Notes under the pieces: generated by a model | Told to the model about the DNA's origin: nothing | Databases searched by the model: none | What the model saw: only the letters and a program-made list of their open reading frames with translations | Source: Nematostella vectensis | Taxonomy: Eukaryota; Cnidaria; Anthozoa; Actiniaria; Edwardsiidae | DNA: 64,000 nucleotides | Assembly (NCBI RefSeq): GCF_932526225.1 | Contig: NC_064034.1 | Span: 4,760,001 to 4,824,000 of the forward strand | Reading direction: 5' to 3' | Made by a program: the position numbers and the translations under genes | Part shown: piece after piece, positions 20,790 to 32,700 of the stretch | How the letters are laid out: each line of letters begins with the position of its first letter | How positions within the stretch are numbered: position 1 is the stretch's first letter

Positions 20790-23700
20790 ATGCTGCTAGG
20801 ACACAGTCCAAGACTGGTGATTCTAGTCTTTGCAGGCGTAATAATTCAACTTCTTACAGGTAAACGAGCCCTACTTATGATCTTGTTAAAATGTCTTGCT
20901 TCCTTTGAAAAGTTGGAAGGTAGCACTTGTAATTCTACAGTCGAAACAGGGAAAAACCTGGGGTTAAATAGAGACAAATATATCGAGCACTTTTAACAGG
21001 TAATCGTGCCCTACTTATTAACTTACTGATTGTCTTGCAACTTTTGAAAAGTTTGTGGGGTAGGACCTATAACAATACAAAACACGACAACAAACTGGCT
21101 TGAATAGAGACCTAGGATTGATAAGGTGATTATCGGGTGGATATAGAAAATATAAAAAGTGCGTGTTTTAATTTGCGACAGGTTTCTCGTGTTTTATAAC
21201 AAAATTGTTTAGAAAGCAGTAATATCTGCAAGTAAGAATTATCGGTTTAGAAATTTATAAGCTTGAGACATCCCCTGATAATGCAATAATGTATAAGCGC
21301 ATATAAACAGCCTTGCTAATGATTGGCGAAGACCTAGATAGCGCCAAGGGTCTTCTTTACAAGGTCCAACTGCGCCACCCAGCTGCGGCGAGCCGTAAAA
21401 CTAAATAGAGCTGGTGAGTGAGACAAAATGGAATAGCATTTGCTGATGAGTAAACATCAAACGCCTTTTCCATTTAACCCTTACACAAGTTTTTGCAAAA
21501 AGCAAGTGTCATCATCAATTAAACTATACTTATATACTTTTTTTTCAATCCAGATTCCAAAGTCACCACAAGTTTATATTATTTGTTGGTTATGATAAAT
21601 ACGGCTTTCTCACCACGTTATCAATCAAATAAACATTGTCAATTTGAGTAAATAGAACTTAATTGTATCCAAGATATTTTAAATGCATATTTTGACATTT
21701 ACATGACGACTTTATTCTCCGTAGCTAATGGCGTTTCTCCAATCTCCTTTGCACGATTGATCACGACGATTCGCAGAAATCTCGCTGTGACAAACCTAAT
21801 TACTGTAAGGAGATTCGATTGTGTTTCCCAAACCCCCAAACACTCAGTAAGACAACTCGTATCTTCTGCTACATGGATCGGAACATCAGTCTATTTGGCC
21901 GTGTCATGTATCTATGGATAAACTCTATGAAAATGCCAAGTTTGTTTACATTACTGTTTCCGTGGCAACAGTGAGCCCCTTAAATTCACTAGTGCTGTTC
22001 GCTGGGGTCAGTACGCAGCTGTTACAAGCTGCAATTTGATTGGGCAAATGAACAATATCCGCACCTCGACACAAAGAACGAGAAGAATAGAGACAAAAGA
22101 ACACTTTTGTAGAACAAAGATAATAGGAGACAAAGAAGCTGCGTACTAATTCGCTGTAGGGAAATTTTTGAAAAAACAACTTTAGGATATTGCACTTTCG
22201 ACCTTGGACGACACTTAGAGGAAGTTTTATTAAAATCTTTAATAGGAATTCTGAGATCTTGGTGCATTTATATTTTTAGTCACTGTTATTTTTCCACTAG
22301 TCATTTTAAACCCCCACCCTCATGGTCTCTGGGAAGTGTGGGGTTAAGGTGGGGGTTAATAGAACTTTTGAAGAAGAATCTGTCCTGAGGGGGTGGGGGA
22401 ATTGTCAGTTTTTGACTCTAAGACTTGTCCCCACCATGGGGACTTGGGGACAAATGAATAACATCACAAAGGTACTTTGTGTCATGTCAGTTTTTGGGTT
22501 TTGAGTCTCTCTTCTTCTATAACAAGCAATTCCATGTATCAATGTGGCAAGCTGCACGATGAGATGAATATGCAAAAACGAATATGAATGATAACTAACG
22601 CCAGATGAAGATAATTTATTTTGGGGATGGTTTTTGGGATGGTTTTCATAGTTATTAGTACAAATTCGCTGAAGTGTACTGGCTTTAGAGATAAAGGCTT
22701 TTTTCAGATGACTTGTTGTAGGGTAGTTGCGTGCCTATAATTTGCATCCCGAGGGGTATGGGAATTTGACTGCAGTTTTGTCCCTAGGGGGTGGGGGCTT
22801 TCCTCTGTTTTGTACAGCGTCAAAGCTTAATCCCACATTCGTCCCAGGGACCATGGGGGTGGGGGTTTCAATTGACTAGTGCATTACTCACTTTGGAATT
22901 CGCCCGTGATATAAATTGATGGGAAAGGAATATTTATACCGTTGTTATTTAGCTGCCTCTAATTTCTAATAACATACCTAAAATAAAAGGGTTTTGTTGA
23001 TCGTAAGTTTTAGGGGCCCTTTTCTGGGGACTATTTGATACTTTCAACATAAAGAAGATGAGCTTTTTTTTGGCCGCAAAATAAAATTTTCCCGATTAAT
23101 TTTTTCGTCGCTTTCGTAGAATAAAATTAATATATTGAGAGACATTAGGGTTAACTTTGAGCTCCATTGTAGGGTTGCAGGTAAGAGATTAGATTTTTTT
23201 TAAATGGGCATTTCAAGCGCAGACTTTGCGCTTGTTTTGCTGCTTCGCTTTGGATATTGTTCGTTTTACTTCGTTGTACTTTTTGCATGGTGTTGGCATA
23301 ACGCGTGTATTAATCTTGAGTGTATGTCGTGTCGTGGCACAACGCATGTATTGAGCGCGAGTTCATGTCGTGGCTTAACACGTGTATTGAGCGCGAGTGC
23401 ATGTCGTGTCCTGGCATAACGCGTGTATCGAGCCCGAGTGCATGTCGTGTCGTGGCATAACGCGTGTATTGAGCGCGAGTTCATGTCCTGTCGTGGCGTA
23501 ACGCGTGTATTGAGCGTGAGTGCATGTCGTGTCGTGGCTTAACGCGTGTATTGAGCGTGAGTGCATGTTGTGTCGTGGCGTAACGCGTGTATTGAGCGTG
23601 AGTTCATGTCCTGTCGTGGCGTAACGCGTGTATTGAGCGCGAGTGCATGTCGTGTCGTGGCGTAACGCGTGTATTGAGCGTGAGTGCATGTTGTGTCGTG

Positions 23701-26700
23701 GCGTAACGCGTGTATTGAGCGCGAGTGCATGTCGTGTCCTGGCATAACGCGTGTATTGAGCGCGAGTGCATGTTGTGTCGTGGCGTAACGCGTGTATCGA
23801 GCGCGAGTGCATGTCGTGTCGTGGCATAACGCGTGTATTGAGCGCGAGTGCATGTCCTGTCGTGGCATAACGCGTGTATCGAGCGCGAATGCATGTGTCG
23901 TGTCATAACGCGTGTATCGAGCGCGTGTGCATGTCGTGTCCTGGCATAACGCATGTATTGAGCGCGAGTGCATGTCGTGTCGTAGCATAACGCGTGTATC
24001 GAGCGCGAGTGCATGTCGTGTCGTGGCATAACGCGTGTATTGAGCGCGAGTGCATGTCGTGTCGTAGCATAACGCGTGTATCGAGCGTGAGTGCATGTCG
24101 TGTCGTGGCATAACGCATGTATCGAGCGCGAGTGCATGTCGTGTCGCGGCAAAACGCGTGTATTGAGCGTGAGTGCATGTCGTGTCGTGGCGTAACGCGT
24201 GTATTGAGCGTGAGTGCATGTCGTGTCGCGGCAAAACGCGTGTATTGAGCGTGAGTGCATGTCGTGTCGTGGCACAACGCATGTATTGAGCGCGAGTTCA
24301 TGTCGTGGCTTAACGCGTGTATTGAGCGTGAGTGCATGTCGTGTCGTGGCGTAACGCGTGTATTGAGCGGGAGTGCATGTCGTGTCGCGGCAAAACGCGT
24401 GTATTGAGCGCGAGTGCATGTCGTGTCGTGGCATAACGCGTTTATGGAGCGCGAGTTCATGTCGTGGCTTAACGCGTGTATCGAGCGCGAGTGCATGTCG
24501 TGTCGTGGCATAACGCGTGTATTGAGCGCGAGTGCATGTCGTGTCGTGGCTTAACGCATGTATTGAGCGCGAGTGCATGTCGTGTCCTGTCATAACGCGT
24601 GTATTGAGCGTGAGTGCATGTCGTGTCGTGGCATAACGCATGTATTGAGCGCGAGTGCATGTCGTGTCGTGGCATAACGCGTGTATTGAGCGCGAGTGCA
24701 TGTCGTGTCGTGGCATAACGTGTGTATCGAGCGCGAATGCATGTGTCGTGTCATAACGCGTGTATCGAGCGCGAGTGCATGTCGTGTCGTGGCATAACGT
24801 GTGTATCGAGCGCGAGTGCATGTCGTGTCGTGGCATAACGCGTGTATCGAGCGCGAGTGCATGTCGTGTCGTGGCTTAACGCATTTATTGAGCGCGAGTG
24901 CATGTCGTGTCGTGGCATAACGCGTGTATCGAGCGCGAGTGCATGTCGTGTCGTGGCATAACGCATGTATTGAGCGCGAGTGCATGTCGTGTCGTAGCAT
25001 AACGCGTGTATCGAGCGCGAGTGCATGTCGTGTCGTGGCATAACGCGTGTATCGAGCACGAGTGCATGTCGTGTCGTGGCATAACGCATGTATTGAGCGC
25101 GAGTGCATGTCGTGTCGTGGCATAACGCGTGTATCGAGCGCGAGTGCATGTCGTGTCGTGGCATAACGCGTGTATTGAGCGCGAGTGCATGTCGTGTCGT
25201 GTCGTGGCATAACGTGTGTATCGAGCGCGAATGCATGTGTCGTGTCATAACGCGTGTATCGAGCGCGAGTGCATGTCGTGTCGTGGCATAACGCGTGTAT
25301 TGAGCGCGAGTGCATGTCGTGTCGTGGCATAACGTGTGTATCGAGCGCGAGTGCATGTCGTGTCGTGGCATAACGCATGTATTGAGCGCGAGTGCATGTC
25401 GTGTCGTGGCATAACGTGTGTATCGAGCGCGAATGCATGTGTCGTGTCATAACGCGTGTATTGAGCGCGAGTTCATGTCGTGACGTAACGCGTGTATTGA
25501 GCGTGAGTGCATGTCGTGTCGTGGCTTAACGCGTGTATTGAGCGCGAGTGCATGTCGTGTCCTGGTATAACGCGTGTATTGAGCGCGAGTTCATGTCGTG
25601 TCGTGGCATAACGCGTTTATGGAGCGCAAGTGCATGTCGTGTGTGGCATCGCGCGTCTTGCGCGTGCTTGAGTAGACGTGCGTGAATGTATACGTATGAA
25701 ATTGTGAATATTGTGAGTATATAGTTGATTGAAACGAGGTTGTCGTCAACCGGCTGCGACTACGCGACAAGCCCGCATGTAAGCATGGGTAAAAACCACT
25801 TAAGCGCCTAGTTGCATACAACTATTTCATCAATAAAGGTTGTCAGCGCAAACGGTGAATGGCAATTGCCAAATGGCAGTTCTACGACCGAAAGGTGCTT
25901 ATGGATATTGATTATTTGTAAAAATAAAATTGGTAAATAAACTCAAGCGATGTCAGAACCATAAATTAATTACATTTATTGGAAAGCTCTATGTTTTATC
26001 TATGTTTCTTAATTTTTGGCTTTAGGGGTTTTTACCCATGCTTACATGCGAGGTTGTCGCGTAGTCGCAAAACCGGTTGACGACAACCTTTTGTCAAACG
26101 ACTATATATACATCGCACGTGCCGTGCCACGAGCCAGTAATAGCACGTGACTTATCTTCTTAAATCCTTGTAGGTGTGCGTTGTTTGCTCATCACTACTT
26201 TCCCCCCTGGATTTGGGGGCCTTGCCTTGTATGCTTGGTTTCTTAATTATGCATGTTTCGCATGTTCACTTACACTCGTGTGTCGATCTGGATGTAATTG
26301 CCCTCTGGGAGTTTGGTCTTATTGATTGTATATAGATATCGCTAGTGTATATGTTATGTCTTGACACATCTCGTGGCCAGGTGTTGCCCTGGGACTTGGG
26401 TTCTCATGGGTCGTGGGAACACATCCTTCGCAAAGATCTTCTCAGTAATTACGACAAAGAAGTCCTTCCACCAGGCTCTTCCTCGCTAATGTATGTGTTT
26501 TTTTTTACACATCTCGTGGCCAGGTGTTGCCTTGGGAAAGGGTTCAAATGGGTCGTGGGAACACATCCTTCGCAAAGATCTTCTCAGTAATTACGACAAA
26601 GAAGTCCTTCCGCCAGGCAAGCCGCTAGTTGTGAAATTTGCTGTTCGTATTCAGCGACTGGCAAAAGTGGTGAGTAAACTTTTTTTTTTACCTCAGACCT

Positions 26701-29700
26701 TCAGCAAATGATAACGCTGGTGCACCCTTGCACTCAAAGCGCACTCACCTTTCAGAGGGAGGGTGAGCGCTAGACTATACTTTCGGTTACCAATTCTTTT
26801 TGCACACTCCCTTTTTTAGAATTATCCCCCAAAATTTTACATGGCAGTGGTATCCACTTACCGTGAACACTGAAAAGTAGTGTTTGTGATATCACCACGT
26901 AAGGTCGCTTTTCCTCCCCAGGACAATAAAGATGAGCTGTTTACTGTCGACACTTGGACTGTGCTGGTAAGTAAAGGGCTCCCGTCTTTCTTTTTATTTC
27001 TTCTTTAATTTCCCATTGATGTACATGGACGAGCCGTTTTATGCCCACCAAGGGAGGTCAAACGAAGGAGCTGATCATTCATAAGAAATATTGTTGGAAT
27101 AATAGATTGGAGTTGTTCAGATATAAATAAGACTAAGCTTTGGTTTGTTTGAAACCCCCATTTCAATTTTTCTTTTTTGATATTTGTTTGCGTTCCTTTA
27201 ATTTCTGGAATGTCTACATAATTAAAGAAACACCAGTGAATCTCACGTGCTGATTGGTCGTGAGCTTTAAATGAGTGTAAAAAAAAAGAAAGAAAAACGG
27301 ACAGACAACCTTGTGTTGCTTATTAACGCATTTCGAAACCAGGAGACAGTTTTTCTCTTGAATTTAAACAGGCAATGTCTGCTTATGCTTGATTTCTATC
27401 TTGACGTTTTACCCATAGCCATACAATCATCTTTGGAAGCCGTGCGTGATGCTAAGAGCGGTGCTAAACAGACTACTTATAGCATGATAGATATATCTTA
27501 GTTATTTTATAAACGTAATTACTTACGAAAATAAGTGGAAGGCTAGGTTTTTCAGGGTTGGGAGTTGGGAGCATTGTTAAAAAAAACCTTGTGACTTTCT
27601 AGATTTTTTTTTCTATCAATTCGATGCTAAGATAGGTGCCATGAAAAGGCCGGCATCGGCGATCAAAAATAACCCCTCACTATTGACCAATCAATAACAA
27701 GTCAATAACATATAAAGAAATAAGTCTGAGATATAGTGTATACTGTATAAGTCGCAACTTTCTCATTTTGATTTATGCTTGGTTTTAGACTTGGGAAAAT
27801 TCATTCATGAAATGGAACTCTAAAGACTATGGCGATAGAGACCGCATCCGCCTTAGCCCATCCGAAGTCTGGGTCCCAGATATCGTGCTATATAACAAGT
27901 ATGTTATCCCCCTCCCCCCCCCAAACACACACACATACACACATGCCTACTATATGGTAGCGAGTTCCTTTCTTCCTCTCTTCTTTCCCTCACATTCCTC
28001 CCTTCCTTCCTCTATTCTTTTCCTCACATTCCTCCCTTTCTTCCTCTTTTCTTTCCCTCGCATTCCTCCTTTCCTTCCTCTATTTTTTCCCTCACATTCC
28101 TCCCTATATTCCTCTCTTCTTTCCCTAACATTTCTCCCTTCCTTCCTCTATTCTTTCCCTCGCATTCCTCCCTTTCTTCCTCTCTTCTTTCCCTCGCATT
28201 CCTTCCTTTTCTTCCTCTTTTCTTTCCCTCACATCCCTCCCTTTCTTCCTCTCTTCTTTCCCTCACATTCCTCTCTTTCTTACTCTCTTCTTTCCCTCGC
28301 ATTCCTCCCTTCCTTCCTCTCTTCTTTCCCCCGCATTATCCCTTCCTTCCTCTTTTCTTTCCCTAACATTCCTCCCTTTCTTTCTCTCTTCTTTCTTTCG
28401 CATTCCTCCCTTTCTTACTCTCTTCTTCCCCTCACATTTCTCCCTTCCTTCCTCTATTTTTTCCCTCACATTCCTCCCTATATTCCTCTCTTCTTTCCCT
28501 AACATTTCTCCCTTCCTTCCTCTATTCTTTCCCTCGCATTCCTCCCTTTCTTCGTCTCTTCTTTCCCTCGCATTCCTCCCTTCCTTCCTCTCTTCTTTCC
28601 CTCACATTCCTCCCTTTCTTCCTCTGTTCTTTCCTTCACATTTCTCCCTTTCTTCCTCTCTTCTTTTCCTCACATTCCTCCTTTTCTTCCTCTTTTCTTT
28701 CCCTCACATTCCTCCCTTTCTTCCTCTCTTCTTTCCCTCGCATTCCTCCCTTTCGTCTCTCTTCTTTCCCTCGCATTCCTCCCTTCCTTCCTCTCTTCTT
28801 TCCCTCACATTCCTCCCTTTCTTCCTCTGTTCTTTCCTTCACATTTCTCCCTTTCTTCCTCTCTTCTTTTCCTCACATTCCTCCCTTTCTTCCTCTGTTC
28901 TTTCCTTCACATTTCTCCCTTTCTTCCTCTCTTCTTTTCCTCACATTCCTCCCTTTCTTCGTCTCTTCTTTCCCTCGCATTCCTCCCTTTCTTCCTCTGT
29001 TCTTTCCCTCGCATTCCTCCCTTTCTTCCTCTGTTCTTTCCCTCGCATTCCTCCCTTTCTTCCTCTGTTCTTTCCCTCGCATTCCTCCCTTTCTTCCTCT
29101 GTTCTTTCCCTCGCATTCCTCCCTTTCTTCCTCTGTTCTTTCCCTCGCATTCCTCCCTTTCTTCGTCTCTTCTTTCCCTCGCATTCCTCCCTTCCTTCCT
29201 CTCTTCTTTCCTTCACATTCCTCCCTTTCTTCCTCTCTTTTTTTCCTCACATTCCTCCCTTTCTTCGTCTCTTCTTTCCCTCGCATTCCTCCCTTTCTTC
29301 CTCTGTTCTTTCCTTCACATTCCTCCCTTTCTTCCTCTCTTCTTTTCCTCACATTCCTCCCTTTCTTCGTCTTTTCTTTCCCTCGCATTCCTCCCTTCCT
29401 TCCTCTGTTCTTTCCTTCACATTTCTCCCTTTCTTCCTCTCTTCTTTCCCTAACATTTCTCCTTTTCTTCCTCTGTTCTTTCCCTCGCATTCCTCCCTTT
29501 CTTCCTCTCTTCTTTCCCTCACATTCCTCCCTTTCTTCCTCTGTTCTTTCCTTCACATTTCTCCCTTTCTTCCTCTCTTCTTTTCCTCACATTCCTCCCT
29601 TTCTTCCTCTGTTCTTTCCTTCACATTTCTCCCTTTCTTCCTCTCTTCTTTTCCTCACATTCCTCCCTTTCTTCGTCTCTTCTTTCCCTCGCATTCCTCC

Positions 29701-32700
29701 CTTTCTTCCTCTGTTCTTTCCCTCGCATTCCTCCCTTTCTTCCTCTGTTCTTTCCCTCGCATTCCTCCCTTTCTTCCTCTGTTCTTTCCCTCGCATTCCT
29801 CCCTTTCTTCCTCTGTTCTTTCCCTCGCATTCCTCCCTTTCTTCCTCTGTTCTTTCCCTCGCATTCCTCCCTTTCTTCGTCTCTTCTTTCCCTCGCATTC
29901 CTCCCTTCCTTCCTCTCTTCTTTCCTTCACATTCCTCCCTTTCTTCCTCTCTTTTTTTCCTCACATTCCTCCCTTTCTTCGTCTCTTCTTTCCCTCGCAT
30001 TCCTCCCTTTCTTCCTCTGTTCTTTCCTTCACATTCCTCCCTTTCTTCCTCTCTTCTTTCCCTCACATTTCTCCCTTTCTTCCTCTCTTCTTTCCCTCAC
30101 ATTCCTCCCTTTCTTCCTCTGTTCTTTCCTTCACATTTCTCCCTTTCTTCCTCTGTTCTTTCCTTCACATTTCTCCCTTTCTTCCTCTCTTCTTTCCCTC
30201 ACATTCCTCCCTTTCTTCCTCTCTTCTTTCCCTCACATTCCTCCCTTTCTTCCTCTCTTCTTTCCCTCACATTCCTCCCTTTCTTCCTCTCTTCTTTCCC
30301 TCGCATTCCTCTCTTTCTTCCTCTCTTCTTTCCTCCGCATTATCCCTTTCTTCCTCTGTTCTTTCCTTCACATTTCTTCCTTTCTTCCTCTGTTCTTTCC
30401 TTCACATTTCTCCCTTTCTTCCTCTCTTCTTTTCCTCACATTCCTCCCTTCCTTCCTTTCTTCTTTCCCTCACATTCCTCCCTTTCTTCCTCTGTTCTTT
30501 CCTTCACATTTCTCCCTTTCTTCCTCTCTTCTTTTCCTCACATTCCTCCCTTCCTTCCTCTCTTCTTTCCCTCACATTCCTCCCTTTCTTCCTCTGTTCT
30601 TTCCTTCACATTCCTCCCTTTCTTCCTCTGTTCTTTTCCTCACATTCCTCCCTTTCTTCGTCTCTTCTTTTCCTCGCATTCCTCCTTTTCTTCCTCTTTT
30701 CTTTCCCTCACATTCCTCCCTTCCTTCCTCTCTTCTTTCCCTCACATTCCTCCCTTTCTTCCTCTGTTCTTTCCTTCACATTTCTCCCTTTCTTCCTCTG
30801 TTCTTTCCTTCACATTTCTCCCTTTCTTCCTCTCTTCTTTCCCTCACATTCCTCCCTTTCTTCCTCTCTTCTTTTCCTCACATTCCTCCTTTTCTTCCTC
30901 TTTTCTTTCCCTCACATTCCTCCCTTCCTTCCTCTCTTCTTTCCCTCACATTCCTCCTTTTCTTCCTCTTTTCTTTCCCTCACATTCCTCCCTTTCTTCC
31001 TCTGTTCTTTCCTTCACATTTCTCCCTTTCTTCCTCTCTTCTTTTCCTCACATTCCTCCTTTTCTTCCTCTGTTCTTTTCCTCACATTCCTCCCTTTCTT
31101 CGTCTCTTCTTTTCCTCGCATTCCTCCTTTTCTTCCTCTTTTCTTTCCCTCACATTCCTCCCTTCCTTCCTCTCTTCTTTCCCTCACATTCCTCCCTTTC
31201 TTCCTCTGTTCTTTCCTTCACATTTCTCCCTTTCTTCCTCTGTTCTTTCCTTCACATTTCTCCCTTTCTTCCTCTCTTCTTTCCCTCACATTCCTCCCTT
31301 TCTTCCTCTCTTCTTTTCCTCACATTCCTCCTTTTCTTCCTCTTTTCTTTCCCTCACATTCCTCCCTTCCTTCCTCTCTTCTTTCCCTCACATTCCTCCT
31401 TTTCTTCCTCTTTTCTTTCCCTCACATTCCTCCCTTTCTTCCTCTGTTCTTTCCCTCACATTTCTCCCTTTCTTCCTCTCTTCTTTTCCTCACATTCCTC
31501 CTTTTCTTCCTCTTTTCTTTCCCTCACATTCCTCCCTTTCTTACTCTCTTCTTTTCCTCACATTCCTCCTTTTCTTCCTCTTTTCTTTCCCTCACATTTC
31601 TCCCTTTCTTCCTCTCTTCTTTCCCTCACATTCCTCCTTTTCTTCCTCTTTTCTTTCCCTCACATTCCTCCCTTTCTTCCTCTGTTCTTTCCTTCACATT
31701 TCTCCCTTTCTTCCTCTGTTCTTTCCTTCACATTTCTCCCTTTCTTCCTCTCTTCTTTCCCTCACATTCCTCCCTTTCTTCCTCTCTTCTTTCCCTCACA
31801 TTCCTCCCTTTCTTCCTCTGTTCTTTCCTTCACATTCCTCCCTTTCTTCCTCTGTTCTTTTCCTCACATTCCTCCCTTTCTTCGTCTCTTCTTTTCCTCG
31901 CATTCCTCCTTTTCTTCCTCTTTTCTTTCCCTCACATTCCTCCCTTCCTTCCTCTCTTCTTTCCCTCACATTCCTCTCTTTCTTCCTCTGTTCTTTCCTT
32001 CACATTTCTCCCTTTCTTCCTCTGTTCTTTCCTTCACATTTCTCCCTTTCTTCCTCTCTTCTTTCCCTCACATTCCTCCCTTTCTTCCTCTCTTCTTTTC
32101 CTCACATTCCTCCTTTTCTTCCTCTTTTCTTTCCCTCACATTCCTCCCTTCCTTCCTCTCTTCTTTCCCTCACATTCCTCCTTTTCTTCCTCTTTTCTTT
32201 CCCTCACATTCCTCCCTTTCTTCCTCTGTTCTTTCCTTCACATTTCTCCCTTTCTTCCTCTCTTCTTTTCCTCACATTCCTCCTTTTCTTCCTCTGTTCT
32301 TTTCCTCACATTCCTCCCTTTCTTCGTCTCTTCTTTTCCTCGCATTCCTCCTTTTCTTCCTCTTTTCTTTCCCTCACATTCCTCCCTTCCTTCCTCTCTT
32401 CTTTCCCTCACATTCCTCCCTTTCTTCCTCTGTTCTTTCCTTCACATTTCTCCCTTTCTTCCTCTGTTCTTTCCTTCACATTTCTCCCTTTCTTCCTCTC
32501 TTCTTTCCCTCACATTCCTCCCTTTCTTCCTCTCTTCTTTTCCTCACATTCCTCCTTTTCTTCCTCTTTTCTTTCCCTCACATTCCTCCCTTCCTTCCTC
32601 TCTTCTTTCCCTCACATTCCTCCTTTTCTTCCTCTTTTCTTTCCCTCACATTCCTCCCTTTCTTCCTCTGTTCTTTCCCTCACATTTCTCCCTTTCTTCC

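Noticed and set aside
23375..25450. Long - strand ORFs (up to 410 codons) rich in His/Thr/Arg
   Set aside because: They are products of the 41-bp repeat, which has no stop in any phase on that strand. All three frames are open over the array.
26345..26590. ORF joining both copies of receptor exon 2
   Set aside because: The two copies are in different frames in this reading. It does not represent a spliced product.
28024..30066. Lys/Glu/Arg-rich - strand ORFs
   Set aside because: They arise from the 34-bp purine-rich repeat without stops, overlap each other in different frames and lie in a receptor intron.
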